From NCBI GenBank assembly GCA_964528575.1, contig CAZGTQ010000351.1, positions 1-40,263 on the forward strand: a DNA stretch of 40,263 nucleotides, in the 5' to 3' direction. The translations under genes and the position numbers were made by a program. Of the stretch, positions 23,949-32,344 are shown piece after piece (the first letter of the stretch is position 1; each line of letters opens with the position of its first letter). This DNA is from CAZGTQ01 sp964528575. GTDB lineage: Bacteria; Planctomycetota; UBA1135; GCA-002686595. Under the pieces are notes generated by a model. That model did no database searches, had not been told where the DNA came from, and was given only the letters and a program-made list of their open reading frames with translations.

Positions 23949-24608
23949 ATGCGAGAAGCCCTCGTTCTGGTGCTCGTCGTCGCCGCGTGCGGGAGCGAGC
24001 GTAAGCCCGCTCGCGAGCCCCGTGCACCTGGTCGGGCTAGCGAGCTCTCCGTGCACCAAGTCGTGCACGCGGACGGGCTCGCGCGCACGATGGGCGCGCT
24101 CGCGGCCGCGCCGTCGACGTACGTGATCGACTTCGGCTCGGTCTTCGTCGGCGGCGACCCGCCCGCCGCGACGTGCTTTTCGCCGCGCGCGGGAGAGCAC
24201 GTGGTGCTCCTCGATCCGCTCGAGCCGTGGGAGGAGCGGACGGCGGTCGCGCTGCACTTCGACGCGTCGCTCGAGCTGCCGCTGTGCTGCGTCGGCGTCG
24301 CCAATCTCTCCGACTTCCCCGGCTGGAGCTGGTTCGAGAGCGTGTCGGGGGCAGTCACCGTCGATGCGGCGAGCTGGGCGCGAGGCGTGCTGCGCTGCCG
24401 GTTCGACGTCGAGGGAGCGGACGACGGGCCGGGCGCGCGCGGCGCGCACGGCTTCGTCGAGCTCGCGCTCGACGACCCGCTCCTCGCGCCCGCGGGTTGG
24501 AGCTGGCCGCCGATCCCGCCGGCGTGCGAAGCCGTCGCGGAGGTCGCGACCGACGGGGGCGGGCGCACGCCGCCCTGGCCGGCGCCGGGGCGCGGCGCGT
24601 CGTGGTAG
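23949..24608 (+). CDS. Putative lipoprotein of unknown function
   Basis: 219 residues from the ATG at 23949, which has GGTAGGAG upstream; an ATG at 23895 would add 18 residues without a ribosome site. MREALVLVLVVAACGSE contains a lipobox (VAAC), so it is probably lipid-anchored. The mature part shows alternating beta segments (STYVIDFGSVFVGGDPPAA, HVVLLDPLEPWEERTAVALH, LPLCCVGVANLSDF) followed by a Pro-rich tail. The 'D-F-G-x-V-x-x-G' pattern with later strands recalls the abnormal-spindle/HYDIN or Omp-Ig-like domain (ASPM-SPD-2-Hydin), which would suit a periplasmic beta-sandwich. The gene 10 bp downstream runs in the same direction. Confidence 0.65.
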   Translation: MREALVLVLVVAACGSERKPAREPRAPGRASELSVHQVVHADGLARTMGALAAAPSTYVIDFGSVFVGGDPPAATCFSPRAGEHVVLLDPLEPWEERTAVALHFDASLELPLCCVGVANLSDFPGWSWFESVSGAVTVDAASWARGVLRCRFDVEGADDGPGARGAHGFVELALDDPLLAPAGWSWPPIPPACEAVAEVATDGGGRTPPWPAPGRGASW

Positions 24609-24618
24609 GGTCGCGCTC

Positions 24619-25974
24619 ATGGCTCGCTCGACCGCTCTCGCGCTCGCGCTGCTCGTGGCGCTACCGCTTCGCTCCGCTCATTCGCTCGCTCCCGCGTCCG
24701 ACGACTCGGTCGCGCGGGAGTACGCGACCGAGCGCGTGACGCTGCCCGCGGTGCCGCACAGCCAGCGGCCCGACCGCGCGCCGTTGCACGTCGTCGGCGA
24801 CGCGCTGCGCCTGGGCGACGCGACGTTCCCGTGCTCGCTCGAGCGCGGCACGCTGCGCGTCGCGACGAGCGACGGAGGCCGGCCGCGCAACAAGGTCAGG
24901 GCGGACAAGGCCGTCGAGCTGGCGTGGAAGGACGCGTCGGGGCGGCGCGAGGTCGCGGTGCGCTTCGTGCGGGACGACGAGGGGACGTGGCGCTGGTTCG
25001 TCGCGACCGCGCACGAGCTCGAGATCGCCGGCGAGACGATCCGGCTCGTCGATTGCGACGGCGACGGCCGCTTCGGCGAGCTCGACGCGGACGGGTACTG
25101 CGTCGGAGAGTCGACGGCCGTGGTCCCGCTGGAGGGCGAGCTCGTGCTCGGCACGCGCATCGTCTCGATCGAGAGCGTCGCGCCCGACGGCGGCTCGGTG
25201 GTCGCGTCGGTGCGCCGGGTCGAGGGGACGCCGCCGCAGCTCGCTGCGCTGCTCGAGATCAACCGCGCGCGCACCACCAACGGGCTCACGCCGGTGCGGC
25301 TCGATCCCGAGCTCTCGGCCGGGTGCACGGCGCACGCGAAGTACCTCGAGCTCCACGGCTGGGACGGTCGGACCGACCCGCACGACCAGACGCTCGGACC
25401 GAAGGGCGCCACGCCCGAGGGGCGCGAGGCGGCGCAGCGGAGCAACATCGTGCTCGGCCGGGTCAGCGGCGCCGGCGCAGGCTTCTGGCGCACGTACTAC
25501 CACCGCATCCCGATGATGCACCCCGGACTCGACCGCATCGGCGTCAACGCCGAGCCCGAGCACATCGGGATCATCGACGTCGGAGAGGGGCTCTTCGCGG
25601 AAGTCGGCCGGCGTTGGACCTGGGACTGGTCCGTGCCGGTCAGCGTCCCCGCGAACGGCGCCGTCGACTTCCCGACGAGCGCGTGCGGAGAGCGGCCGCA
25701 AGAGCCGGTGCCCGACCTGGGCTCGCGCGGCTGCCCGATCATGCTCCAGTTCCGCGCGAGCGAGCCGCCGCTCGTCGACTTCGCCGGCACCCTACGCCGC
25801 GAGGCCGGCGGGGAGGTCCCGGTGCTCGTGGCGGACTCCTGGCGCTACGTCGACACGTACGGGATCGTGCCGGAGCGGCCGCTCGAGCCGGGGACGTGGC
25901 ACGTCGCGGAGCTCTCCTGGACCGCCGCGGGGGAGCGCGTGACGCGGCGCCTGCGCTTCCGCACGCAGGAGTGA
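24619..25974 (+). CDS. Secreted CAP-domain (SCP/PR-1-like) protein
   Basis: 451 residues with a signal peptide (MARSTALALALLVALPLRSA). Residues about 45-200 are beta-rich and include DCDGDGRFGELDADG (145-159), an EF-hand-like acidic loop likely to bind calcium. From about 206, LAALLEINRARTTNGLTPVR opens a CAP domain, with SAGCTAHAKYLELHG and later the GIGVN-like turn DRIGVNAEPEHIGIIDV; the family His is probably in PHDQTLG or YHRIP. The C-terminal 110 residues resemble a bacterial Ig-like domain (VERPLEPGTWHVAEL-type strand). CAP proteins are secreted, with proposed protease, lipid-binding or adhesion roles; none can be assigned here. It follows the lipoprotein gene closely and converges on the barrel-like gene. 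Confidence 0.85.
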   Translation: MARSTALALALLVALPLRSAHSLAPASDDSVAREYATERVTLPAVPHSQRPDRAPLHVVGDALRLGDATFPCSLERGTLRVATSDGGRPRNKVRADKAVELAWKDASGRREVAVRFVRDDEGTWRWFVATAHELEIAGETIRLVDCDGDGRFGELDADGYCVGESTAVVPLEGELVLGTRIVSIESVAPDGGSVVASVRRVEGTPPQLAALLEINRARTTNGLTPVRLDPELSAGCTAHAKYLELHGWDGRTDPHDQTLGPKGATPEGREAAQRSNIVLGRVSGAGAGFWRTYYHRIPMMHPGLDRIGVNAEPEHIGIIDVGEGLFAEVGRRWTWDWSVPVSVPANGAVDFPTSACGERPQEPVPDLGSRGCPIMLQFRASEPPLVDFAGTLRREAGGEVPVLVADSWRYVDTYGIVPERPLEPGTWHVAELSWTAAGERVTRRLRFRTQE

Positions 25975-26026
25975 CGCGGCGCCGTCCGGTCGCGAACGCG
26001 CTGCGCCATCCGGGCGTCGAGTCGGC

Positions 26027-26833
26027 TCAGTAGTTCCAGGTCACGCCGAGCCCGACCCAGACGTTGTCGGAGTCGATGCCGAGCACGTCGTCGAACCACT
26101 CGTCGAGCTCGCTGTCGACGATCGACGCGGCGCCCACGACCAGGCGCAAGGCGGTGTGCACGTCGTGCTGGTACCACAGCGTGCCGGTCGCCGTGAGGTC
26201 GGCGAAGCCCGCATCCTCGAGGCCGTACGCCCACAGGGACGCGTCCTCGTCGGAGTAGGCGAGCGAGGCCTGGAGCTCGGCGGAGAGCTGGTCGTCGAGC
26301 TCGAACCACTTGCGCACGCCGCCCGTCACGTAGAAGCCCTCGGCCTCGTCGTAGTCGTAGAAGATCATCGCGAACGGCTCGTAGCCCTCGATGTCGGTCG
26401 CGGCGCGCACGAACGCCTCTTTCGTCTCGCCGCGCGGCCCGACGCCGTTCTTGTCGTTGAACTCCTCGCCGTTGGGGAGGACGTAGCTGATCAGGCCGCT
26501 CGTGAGCAGGAGCGAGCCGAGCTGCTCGGTGTACGCGACCGAGAAGTCGATCTCCGTGAACTTGCCTCCGTGGCCGTCCGGGAACCAGGCGTCGCCGGTG
26601 TCGTTGTGGATGTCGACGTTGCCGAAGACGCGGAACGCCAAGTCGCCGCCGGCCTCGACGGGCATCGAGATCGTCGAGTCGAGCTGCACGACGCCCTCCT
26701 CGTTCATCACCATCCCGCGGTGGTTGTACTGCGTCAGCGCCGTCGCCCCGAGCTCCCACGCGGGAACGGTGCCCTCCTCGAACAGGCAAGCCGAGGCGAG
26801 CGGGCAGACGACGAGCGCGGTCAGGACCTTCAT
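26027..26833 (-). CDS. Putative outer-membrane beta-barrel protein (TorF-like?)
   Basis: 268 residues with a signal sequence that ends in a possible lipobox (LASAC). The mature part is a series of amphipathic strands with aromatic girdles (WELGATALTQYNHRGMVM, TEIDFSVAYTEQLGSLLLTS, YVTGGVRKWFELDDQLSAEL, WVGLGVTWNY). It ends in Trp-Asn-Tyr, as outer-membrane barrels do with a terminal aromatic residue. The early YNHRGMVM-type turn recalls the 'Y-x-x-R-G' turn of TorF-type putative porins. GAGG precedes the ATG at 26833. A lipobox followed by a barrel would be unusual, so the Cys may be incidental. It is divergent from the MORN/thioredoxin lipoprotein gene, sharing a 175-bp control region. Confidence 0.6.
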   Translation of the reverse strand: MKVLTALVVCPLASACLFEEGTVPAWELGATALTQYNHRGMVMNEEGVVQLDSTISMPVEAGGDLAFRVFGNVDIHNDTGDAWFPDGHGGKFTEIDFSVAYTEQLGSLLLTSGLISYVLPNGEEFNDKNGVGPRGETKEAFVRAATDIEGYEPFAMIFYDYDEAEGFYVTGGVRKWFELDDQLSAELQASLAYSDEDASLWAYGLEDAGFADLTATGTLWYQHDVHTALRLVVGAASIVDSELDEWFDDVLGIDSDNVWVGLGVTWNY

Positions 26834-26978
26834 GGGAACCTCGGCAAGGCGGCGTCGCAGGGCGGCGGAACGGGCCCGGGAGCCCGCGGAGGGTGCCCGA
26901 GGCGCGCTAGAGTGTCAACCGCGCCGCTGACTGGGCTCGGATGCGGCGCTACCATCCTCCGACCGCCGTCGCCCAAAG

Positions 26979-27008
26979 GAGTCTCGCAGGAGACTCGGAG
27001 GAGTCTCG
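26979..27008 (+). promoter_or_regulatory. Two mutually exclusive hairpins over the ribosome site of the first MORN lipoprotein gene
   Basis: Three 7-base blocks, GAGTCTC (26979-26985), GAGACTC (26990-26996) and GAGTCTC (27001-27007), are separated by two 4-base loops, GCAG and GGAG. The middle block can pair perfectly with either neighbour, so only one stem can form at a time. The downstream stem contains the GGAGGAG ribosome site, one base before the ATG; the upstream stem leaves it free. The 10-base AGGAGTCTCG is thus directly repeated 22 bases apart. This is the layout of a translational switch, although a simple duplicated ribosome site is possible. Confidence 0.55.
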
Positions 27009-28697
27009 ATGCGTCCGCGCCCCGTCGTCCTGCTCGCCGCCGCAGTCACCATCTGCGCGGCGTGCACGCTCACCAAGAAGTACCTCGTCGACGTCTCGTA
27101 CTGGATCTCCGACCTCGTGCGCGGCGAGGGGAAGATCGAGGGCGACACGCAGGAAGGCGAGTGGACCTACCGCCACCCGAACGGGGCCCTCGCCCAGCAG
27201 GGCAACTACGTCGACGACAAGCAGGACGGCAAGTGGTCGTACTGGTACGACAACGGCAAGCTCGAGCAGCAGGGCTTCTTCCGCGACGGGTACCGCAGCG
27301 GCTTCTGGCAGTACTGGAACGAGAACGGCACCGCGTACGCCGAGGGCTACTTCGACGAGGGCTACGAAGAGGGCCACTGGAAGTACTACGACGGCCAGGG
27401 GCGCCTGCGCTGCGCCGGCGAGTTCCGGCGCGGCAAGCAAGCGGACGAGTGGACGTACTACCACCCGGACCAGACGGCGAGCGCGCGCGGGCTCTTCCTC
27501 GACGGCGACAAGGTCGGGACCTGGCGCTACTGGGACGCCGACGGCGCCGAGGCCGGTGTCGAGCAGTTCCCCGCGCCCTCCGGCGTCGTCGTCGTCCAGG
27601 AGCGGCGGTCGGACGGCTCGCTGGAGCGGCGCGGCCCGATGCGCGACGGCGAGCCGGTCGGGCGCTGGACCGCGTGGCACCCCAACGGCACGCGCCGCCT
27701 CGGCGGCGACTTCGTCGACGGCGCGCCGGCGGGCGTGTGGAGCGCGGAGAGCGCGCAGGGCGAGTTCCTCGCCGCGGGCTTCGTCGAGGAGGGGGACCCG
27801 ATCGGCGGCTGGAGCGTGCGCGAGGGCGAGGACGAGATCGTGCTCGTCGACGCGTCGCGCGCTCGCGATCGCTCGAGCGCGCGCCCGATCGCGCCCGACC
27901 TCACGGGGAGCGGCGCGGAGACGACCGAGGACCCGATCGAGCTCACGCGCGCCTGGCTCGCGGAGATCCGCGCGCCGATGAGCGCGGTCGAGCGGATCGT
28001 GCCCGAGCCGGAGCCGGTGGTGGAGGTCGAGCCGCCGCTCGCGCTCGAGCAGGCGACCGAGGGCAAGCCCGAGGCGCCGATCAAGGCGCAGCCGTTCACG
28101 TTCCGCGAGGTCAACGAGTTCGAGGACTACGTCGACAAGTACGCGTCGGAGAGCAAGGTGCCGCCGCGCTCCAGCGGCCGCTACGGGCCGCGCAAGCGCA
28201 CCGAGAACCGCATGAGCGAGTTCGAGGGCTCGCGCCTGCCGATCACGCGGTTCCTCAACGTGGCGGGGCGCCTGGTCGACGTCTCGAAGATGAACGACAA
28301 GCCGCTGCTGGTCGTGATCCTGCGCGGCTCGGTCGGTCGCGGCCGCGAGGTCTGCATCTACTGCACGGCGCAGGCGGACGCGCTCGCGGGCGCGGCGGAT
28401 CGGCTCGAAGCGCTCGCGAACGTCGTCATCGTCTATCCCGGTCCCGCCGCCGGCCTGCGCGCGTTCCAGGACGCGTACGCGTCGCTCGGTCCCGAACAGA
28501 AGGAGATCCCGTTCGAGCTCGTCAGCGACCTGGACGAACGGCTCGTCCGCGCGCTGCGGATCGAGTCGGACCTCGCCGACCCGACGACGCTCGTGCTCGA
28601 CCGCCAAGGCGTGATCCGCTTCACCTACCGCGGCGCGGACATCGAAGACCGCCCGCCGCTCGGCCTCATCGTGAGCGAGCTGGAGAAGTTGCGCTGA
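27009..28697 (+). CDS. MORN-repeat lipoprotein with C-terminal thioredoxin-fold domain, paralogue 1
   Basis: 562 residues. A lipobox (CAAC, Cys19) anchors it. Residues about 45-275 contain about nine repeats of 24 residues with the core G-x-W-x-x-W/Y-x-x-x-G...G-x-F/Y (for example DGKWSYWYDNGKLEQQGFFR, SGFWQYWNENGTAYAEGYFD), the MORN-variant type. A Pro/Glu-rich linker follows to about 380. The C-terminal 180 residues form a thioredoxin/peroxiredoxin-like domain: RFLNVAGRLVDVSKMNDKPL, then VVILRGSVGRGREVCIYCTA with Cys449-Ile-Tyr-Cys452, and DPTTLVLDRQGVIRFTYRGA. It is probably a periplasmic or surface redox protein with a repeat scaffold. The next gene, 35 bp away, is a close paralogue. Confidence 0.85.
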   Translation: MRPRPVVLLAAAVTICAACTLTKKYLVDVSYWISDLVRGEGKIEGDTQEGEWTYRHPNGALAQQGNYVDDKQDGKWSYWYDNGKLEQQGFFRDGYRSGFWQYWNENGTAYAEGYFDEGYEEGHWKYYDGQGRLRCAGEFRRGKQADEWTYYHPDQTASARGLFLDGDKVGTWRYWDADGAEAGVEQFPAPSGVVVVQERRSDGSLERRGPMRDGEPVGRWTAWHPNGTRRLGGDFVDGAPAGVWSAESAQGEFLAAGFVEEGDPIGGWSVREGEDEIVLVDASRARDRSSARPIAPDLTGSGAETTEDPIELTRAWLAEIRAPMSAVERIVPEPEPVVEVEPPLALEQATEGKPEAPIKAQPFTFREVNEFEDYVDKYASESKVPPRSSGRYGPRKRTENRMSEFEGSRLPITRFLNVAGRLVDVSKMNDKPLLVVILRGSVGRGREVCIYCTAQADALAGAADRLEALANVVIVYPGPAAGLRAFQDAYASLGPEQKEIPFELVSDLDERLVRALRIESDLADPTTLVLDRQGVIRFTYRGADIEDRPPLGLIVSELEKLR

Positions 28698-28732
28698 CTC
28701 GGCCGCCGTCCGTCGCGTCCCAGGAGGGAAAC

Positions 28733-30430
28733 ATGCGCTTGCGCACCGCACTGTCGCTCGCGGTGGCTCTGGTTCTCTGCGCCGCTTGCACGCTGACGCG
28801 CAAGTACGTCACCGACGTGTACGACTACTGGGTCGCGAACTTCATCAGCGGCGAGGGGGAGACCGATGCCGGCGGGCTGCAGCAGGGCGAGTGGGTCTAC
28901 ACGCGCACCGACGGCACGGTCGCGGTGCGCGCGACCTACGTCGACGACAAGCAGTCGGGGCGCGTGGTCGACTACCACGCGAACGGACAGCGCGAGTTCG
29001 AGGGGTTCTTCCAGGACGGCTTCCGCGCCGGCTACTGGCGCTACTGGAACGAGAACGGCACGCCGTACGCCGAGGGCTGCTTCGACGAGGGTTTCGAGGA
29101 GGGCGCCTGGACGTTCCACGACGAGCAAGGGCGCCCCGTGTGCGCGGGGGAATACTCCCGCGGCAAGTCGGCCGGCGAGTGGACGTACTTCCACCCCAGC
29201 GGCGAGCGCAGCGCCCGCGGCTGGTTCGCCGGCGGCGAAAAGATCGGGACCTGGCGTTACTGGGACGAGACCGGCGCCGCGGCGGGCGTCGAGGACCACG
29301 GGCTGCCCGCGGGCGCGCGGCTCGTGCGGGAGACGTGGCAGGACGGCGGGCCGCGCCGCATGGGGCTGGCGCGCGGGAGCGAGCAGATCGGGCGCTGGAT
29401 CGGGTGGCACGCGAACGGGCAGCGGCGCATCGGGGGCGAGCTGCGGGACGGCGTGCAGGAGGGCACGTGGACGGCGACGGACGAGTCGGGGGCCTTTCTC
29501 GCGGGCGGGCCCGTGCGGCGCGGCGTGCCGGCCGAGACGTGGAGCGTGCGCGAGGGGAGCGAGGTGCTGCTCGTCGACGCCAGCTCGCCGGCGCGGCCGC
29601 GCGCGACCGTCCGCCCGATCGCGCCCGACCTCACGGGCAGCCGGCCGCCGGACGGCGATCCGCTCACGCGCGTGCGGCGGTGGATCGAAGAGGTCGCGCG
29701 GCCGATCGACGAGGCGGCGCCGCTCGAGAGCGCGAGCCCGGTTCCGGTCGCGGTGGGCCTCGTCGAGGCGACCGCCGCGCGGCGCGAGGCGCCGATCGTC
29801 GCGCAGCCGTTCACGAAGACCGACGTCGAGGGTTTCGCCGAGTACCGCGAGCTGTACGCGTCGCGCAGCCTCGTGCCGGCGCGCTCGGGCGGGCCCTGGG
29901 GCGGTTCCCTGCCGCGCAACCCGTCGGCCGATCGGCGCATGCCGTCGGTCGAGGGGCGCCCGCTCCCGCTCACGCGCTTCCCGAACGTCGACGGGCGCCT
30001 CGTCGACCTCGCCCGCAACGACGGCCGGCCCACGCTGGTCATCGTGCTGCGGGGGACGGTCGGCCGCGGCCGCGAGGTTTGCATCTACTGCACGACGCAG
30101 ACGATCGCGCTGGCGGACGCGGCGGAGGAGCTCTCGCGGCTCGCGAAGGTCGTGATCGTGTACCCCGGACCGACGACGGCGATGCGCGCCCTGCAGGACG
30201 CGTACGTCTCGATGTCGCCTCAGGACAAGCGGATCCCGTTCGATCTCGTCGCGGACGTCGACGAGCGGCTGGTCCGCGCGCTCGGCATCGAATCGGATCT
30301 CGCCGATCCGACGTCCTTGATCCTGGACGCGGAGGGCGTCGTTCGGTTCACCTATCGCGGGGCGGACATCGACGACCGACCGTCCGTTGGCGTGCTCGTG
30401 AACGAGTTGGAGAAGCTGGGCGGCAGATGA
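28733..30430 (+). CDS. MORN-repeat lipoprotein with C-terminal thioredoxin-fold domain, paralogue 2
   Basis: 565 residues, with the same layout as the upstream gene: lipobox Cys19 in LCAAC, about nine 24-residue MORN-like repeats (AGYWRYWNENGTPYAEGCFD, IGTWRYWDETGAAAGVEDHG), a linker, and the thioredoxin-fold domain with Cys450-Ile-Tyr-Cys453. Protein identity with paralogue 1 is high in the repeats and highest in the redox domain (RPIAPDLTGS and LRGxVGRGREVCIYC are shared), so the pair arose by tandem duplication. It has an ordinary AGGAGG ribosome site and lacks the switch-like leader of its twin. The stop overlaps the kinase start (ATGA), tying this copy most tightly to the kinase. Confidence 0.85.
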   Translation: MRLRTALSLAVALVLCAACTLTRKYVTDVYDYWVANFISGEGETDAGGLQQGEWVYTRTDGTVAVRATYVDDKQSGRVVDYHANGQREFEGFFQDGFRAGYWRYWNENGTPYAEGCFDEGFEEGAWTFHDEQGRPVCAGEYSRGKSAGEWTYFHPSGERSARGWFAGGEKIGTWRYWDETGAAAGVEDHGLPAGARLVRETWQDGGPRRMGLARGSEQIGRWIGWHANGQRRIGGELRDGVQEGTWTATDESGAFLAGGPVRRGVPAETWSVREGSEVLLVDASSPARPRATVRPIAPDLTGSRPPDGDPLTRVRRWIEEVARPIDEAAPLESASPVPVAVGLVEATAARREAPIVAQPFTKTDVEGFAEYRELYASRSLVPARSGGPWGGSLPRNPSADRRMPSVEGRPLPLTRFPNVDGRLVDLARNDGRPTLVIVLRGTVGRGREVCIYCTTQTIALADAAEELSRLAKVVIVYPGPTTAMRALQDAYVSMSPQDKRIPFDLVADVDERLVRALGIESDLADPTSLILDAEGVVRFTYRGADIDDRPSVGVLVNELEKLGGR

Positions 30431-32271
30431 TGCCGGGTCGAGATCCCGCCTCCCCGCGTGGCGAGAACGCCGACGCTCCCGAGGAGCGGACGGTGGCGGA
30501 CGGGCCGTCGACGTCCGACACGGCCGAGACGATCGAGCACAGGGCGCCGCCGCCCGGCGCCGAGCCGCTGCCGGCGATCCCGGACGTCGAGCTGACGGGC
30601 GAGATCGGCCGCGGCGGCATGGGGCGCGTCTACAAGGGCCGCCAGACGTTCCTCGGCCGCGACGTGGCGGTGAAGGTGCTCCTGCGCGGGAACACCGATC
30701 CGCGCTTCGTCCAACGCTTCCGGCGCGAGGCGAAGATCCTCGCCGGCATGACCCACGAGCACATCGTCGCGTGCTACTCGGCGGGGCTCACGCCGACGAA
30801 CGACTGCTACATGGTGATGGAGTTCATCGACGGGCCCGACCTCGCGCGCTGGATCGAGGAGCGGGGAGCGCTGAATGCGCTGCACGCCCTCGACATCTGC
30901 CGCGCGATCGCGCTGGCCCTCGATTACGCGCAGGACTCCGACATCATCCACCGCGACGTCAAGCCGGAGAACATCCTGCTCTCGTCGCGTCGCCGCCGCA
31001 TCGACGAGACGCACTTCCCGTTCGTGCCCAAGCTCGCCGACCTCGGCCTCGCGCGTCCGGTGTCCGAGACGACGTCCGGCAACATCACCGAGCCCGGCCA
31101 GGTGATGGGCACGCCGGCGACGATGGCGCCCGAGCAGTTCGAGGATCCCGACGGTGTCGATTTCCGCGCCGACGTGTACGGCCTGGGCTGCGCGCTCTTC
31201 CACGCGCTCACCGGCCGCCGCGCGTTCCCCCAGCGCACGATCACCGAGGTCGCGGCCGCGAAGGCGCGCCCCGACGTGCCCGATCCGCGCTCGATCGCGC
31301 CGCTCCTGCCCGAGGACGTCGCGCGCTTCACGATGCGCCTGATCGCGCGCGACCCCGACGACCGCCCCGAGAGCTACGAGGAAGTCATCTCCGTCCTCGA
31401 CCGATTGATCGGTGCCGCGCGGCCGAGCTCGTCCGCGACGATCGCAGCGACGCTCGCGGCGCAGCGGGTCCCGTCGAAGCCGCCGCAGCGCTCGCGCTGG
31501 GTCGTGCCGACCGGCGTCGCGGTGCTGATCGCGTCGGGGCTCGGCTTCGGGGCGTGGCTGATGGGCGCCTACGACCAGAGCACCGACCCCGGGCCGTCGC
31601 GGCCGGGCCCGGTCGGCCCGACCGGCTCGACCGGCTCGACCGGCTCGACCGGCGGCGAGGTTGCGCCGACCCCTCCCGATCCGATCGATCCGCCCGTGGT
31701 CGAGCCCGAGCCGCCGGAGCCGATCGCGCTGTTCCGCTCCGGGCGGCGCGAGCGACTCGATCTGTGGAACGACTCGAGCGCCGGCAGCCAGTGGGTCGCC
31801 GAGGAGGGCGGCCCCGGCGTCGTCGGGACCGGCTGGGGGTCGAAGACGTACGACCTGGGCGTCGACCGCTGGCGGCTGAGTGGGCGGATCGCGCTCCTGC
31901 CGACGGACGCGGGTGAGAAGACCGAGGAGGCCGGGATGCGGATCCGGCTCGAGAACACCGCCTCGTACAGCCTCAAGATCCAGGACCTGGATGCGGGCAC
32001 GGCGTACGTCGGGCTCTACGCCAACGTGCTCGACCCGGACACGATGCAGCCGCGCGACGAGGTCGAGCGCGCGGACTCGTTCTCCGAAGGGCTGCGGCCC
32101 GAGCGGCCGCTCGCCTTCGAGCTCGCGTACGCGGACCGCAAGCTCGCGCTGCGCCTGGGCGGCGTGCAGTTCGACCCAGTCGAGCTCGAGTCGGCGCCGA
32201 AGACGCTTTACCTGTTCGTCACCAATGGACGGGTGCTCTTCCGCGACCTCGTGCTGACGCCCTTGCCCTGA
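30427..32271 (+). CDS. Transmembrane Ser/Thr protein kinase with extracytoplasmic beta-sandwich-like domain
   Basis: 614 residues, starting with two Met codons. The kinase domain spans about 54-325: Gly loop GRGGMG (61-66), Lys83 in VAVKVLL, HRDVKPEN (175-182), DLG at 205-207 in place of DFG, and MAPEQ (233-237). One transmembrane helix lies at about 358-380. It is followed by a low-complexity linker (GPTGSTGSTGSTGG and a Pro-rich stretch). The outer C-terminal 180 residues (ALFRSGRRERLDLWNDSSAG onward, with AGMRIRLENTASYSLKIQDL) look like a concanavalin/DUF1080-type beta-sandwich that could bind glycans. It resembles planctomycete receptor-like kinases. The ATGA overlap with the second redox lipoprotein argues for a joint role. 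Confidence 0.9.
   Translation: MMPGRDPASPRGENADAPEERTVADGPSTSDTAETIEHRAPPPGAEPLPAIPDVELTGEIGRGGMGRVYKGRQTFLGRDVAVKVLLRGNTDPRFVQRFRREAKILAGMTHEHIVACYSAGLTPTNDCYMVMEFIDGPDLARWIEERGALNALHALDICRAIALALDYAQDSDIIHRDVKPENILLSSRRRRIDETHFPFVPKLADLGLARPVSETTSGNITEPGQVMGTPATMAPEQFEDPDGVDFRADVYGLGCALFHALTGRRAFPQRTITEVAAAKARPDVPDPRSIAPLLPEDVARFTMRLIARDPDDRPESYEEVISVLDRLIGAARPSSSATIAATLAAQRVPSKPPQRSRWVVPTGVAVLIASGLGFGAWLMGAYDQSTDPGPSRPGPVGPTGSTGSTGSTGGEVAPTPPDPIDPPVVEPEPPEPIALFRSGRRERLDLWNDSSAGSQWVAEEGGPGVVGTGWGSKTYDLGVDRWRLSGRIALLPTDAGEKTEEAGMRIRLENTASYSLKIQDLDAGTAYVGLYANVLDPDTMQPRDEVERADSFSEGLRPERPLAFELAYADRKLALRLGGVQFDPVELESAPKTLYLFVTNGRVLFRDLVLTPLP
31621..31653 (+). repeat. 9-bp tandem repeat within the kinase linker
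   Basis: ACCGGCTCG is repeated three times, with a further partial unit, and encodes repeated Thr-Gly-Ser in the linker between the membrane helix and the outer domain. Copy number could vary between strains without shifting the frame. Confidence 0.7.
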
Positions 32272-32306
32272 TCGGCCGCCCGTCTCCACGGCCGCAGAAG
32301 CGTCCT

Positions 32307-32329
32307 GCGCGGGCTCCTGGCCGCGCTTT
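32307..32329 (+). terminator. Possible terminator after the kinase gene
   Basis: GCGCGG and CCGCGC pair around an 8-base loop and are followed by TTT, 36 bases after the kinase stop. The stem is short, so the call is tentative. Confidence 0.4.
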
Positions 32330-32344
32330 CCGGGCCTTCTCGAG

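Noticed and set aside
26913..26918. TTGACA on the minus strand upstream of the barrel-like gene
   Set aside because: No acceptable -10 hexamer at 16-18 bases; the position corresponding to -10 reads CACCCT.
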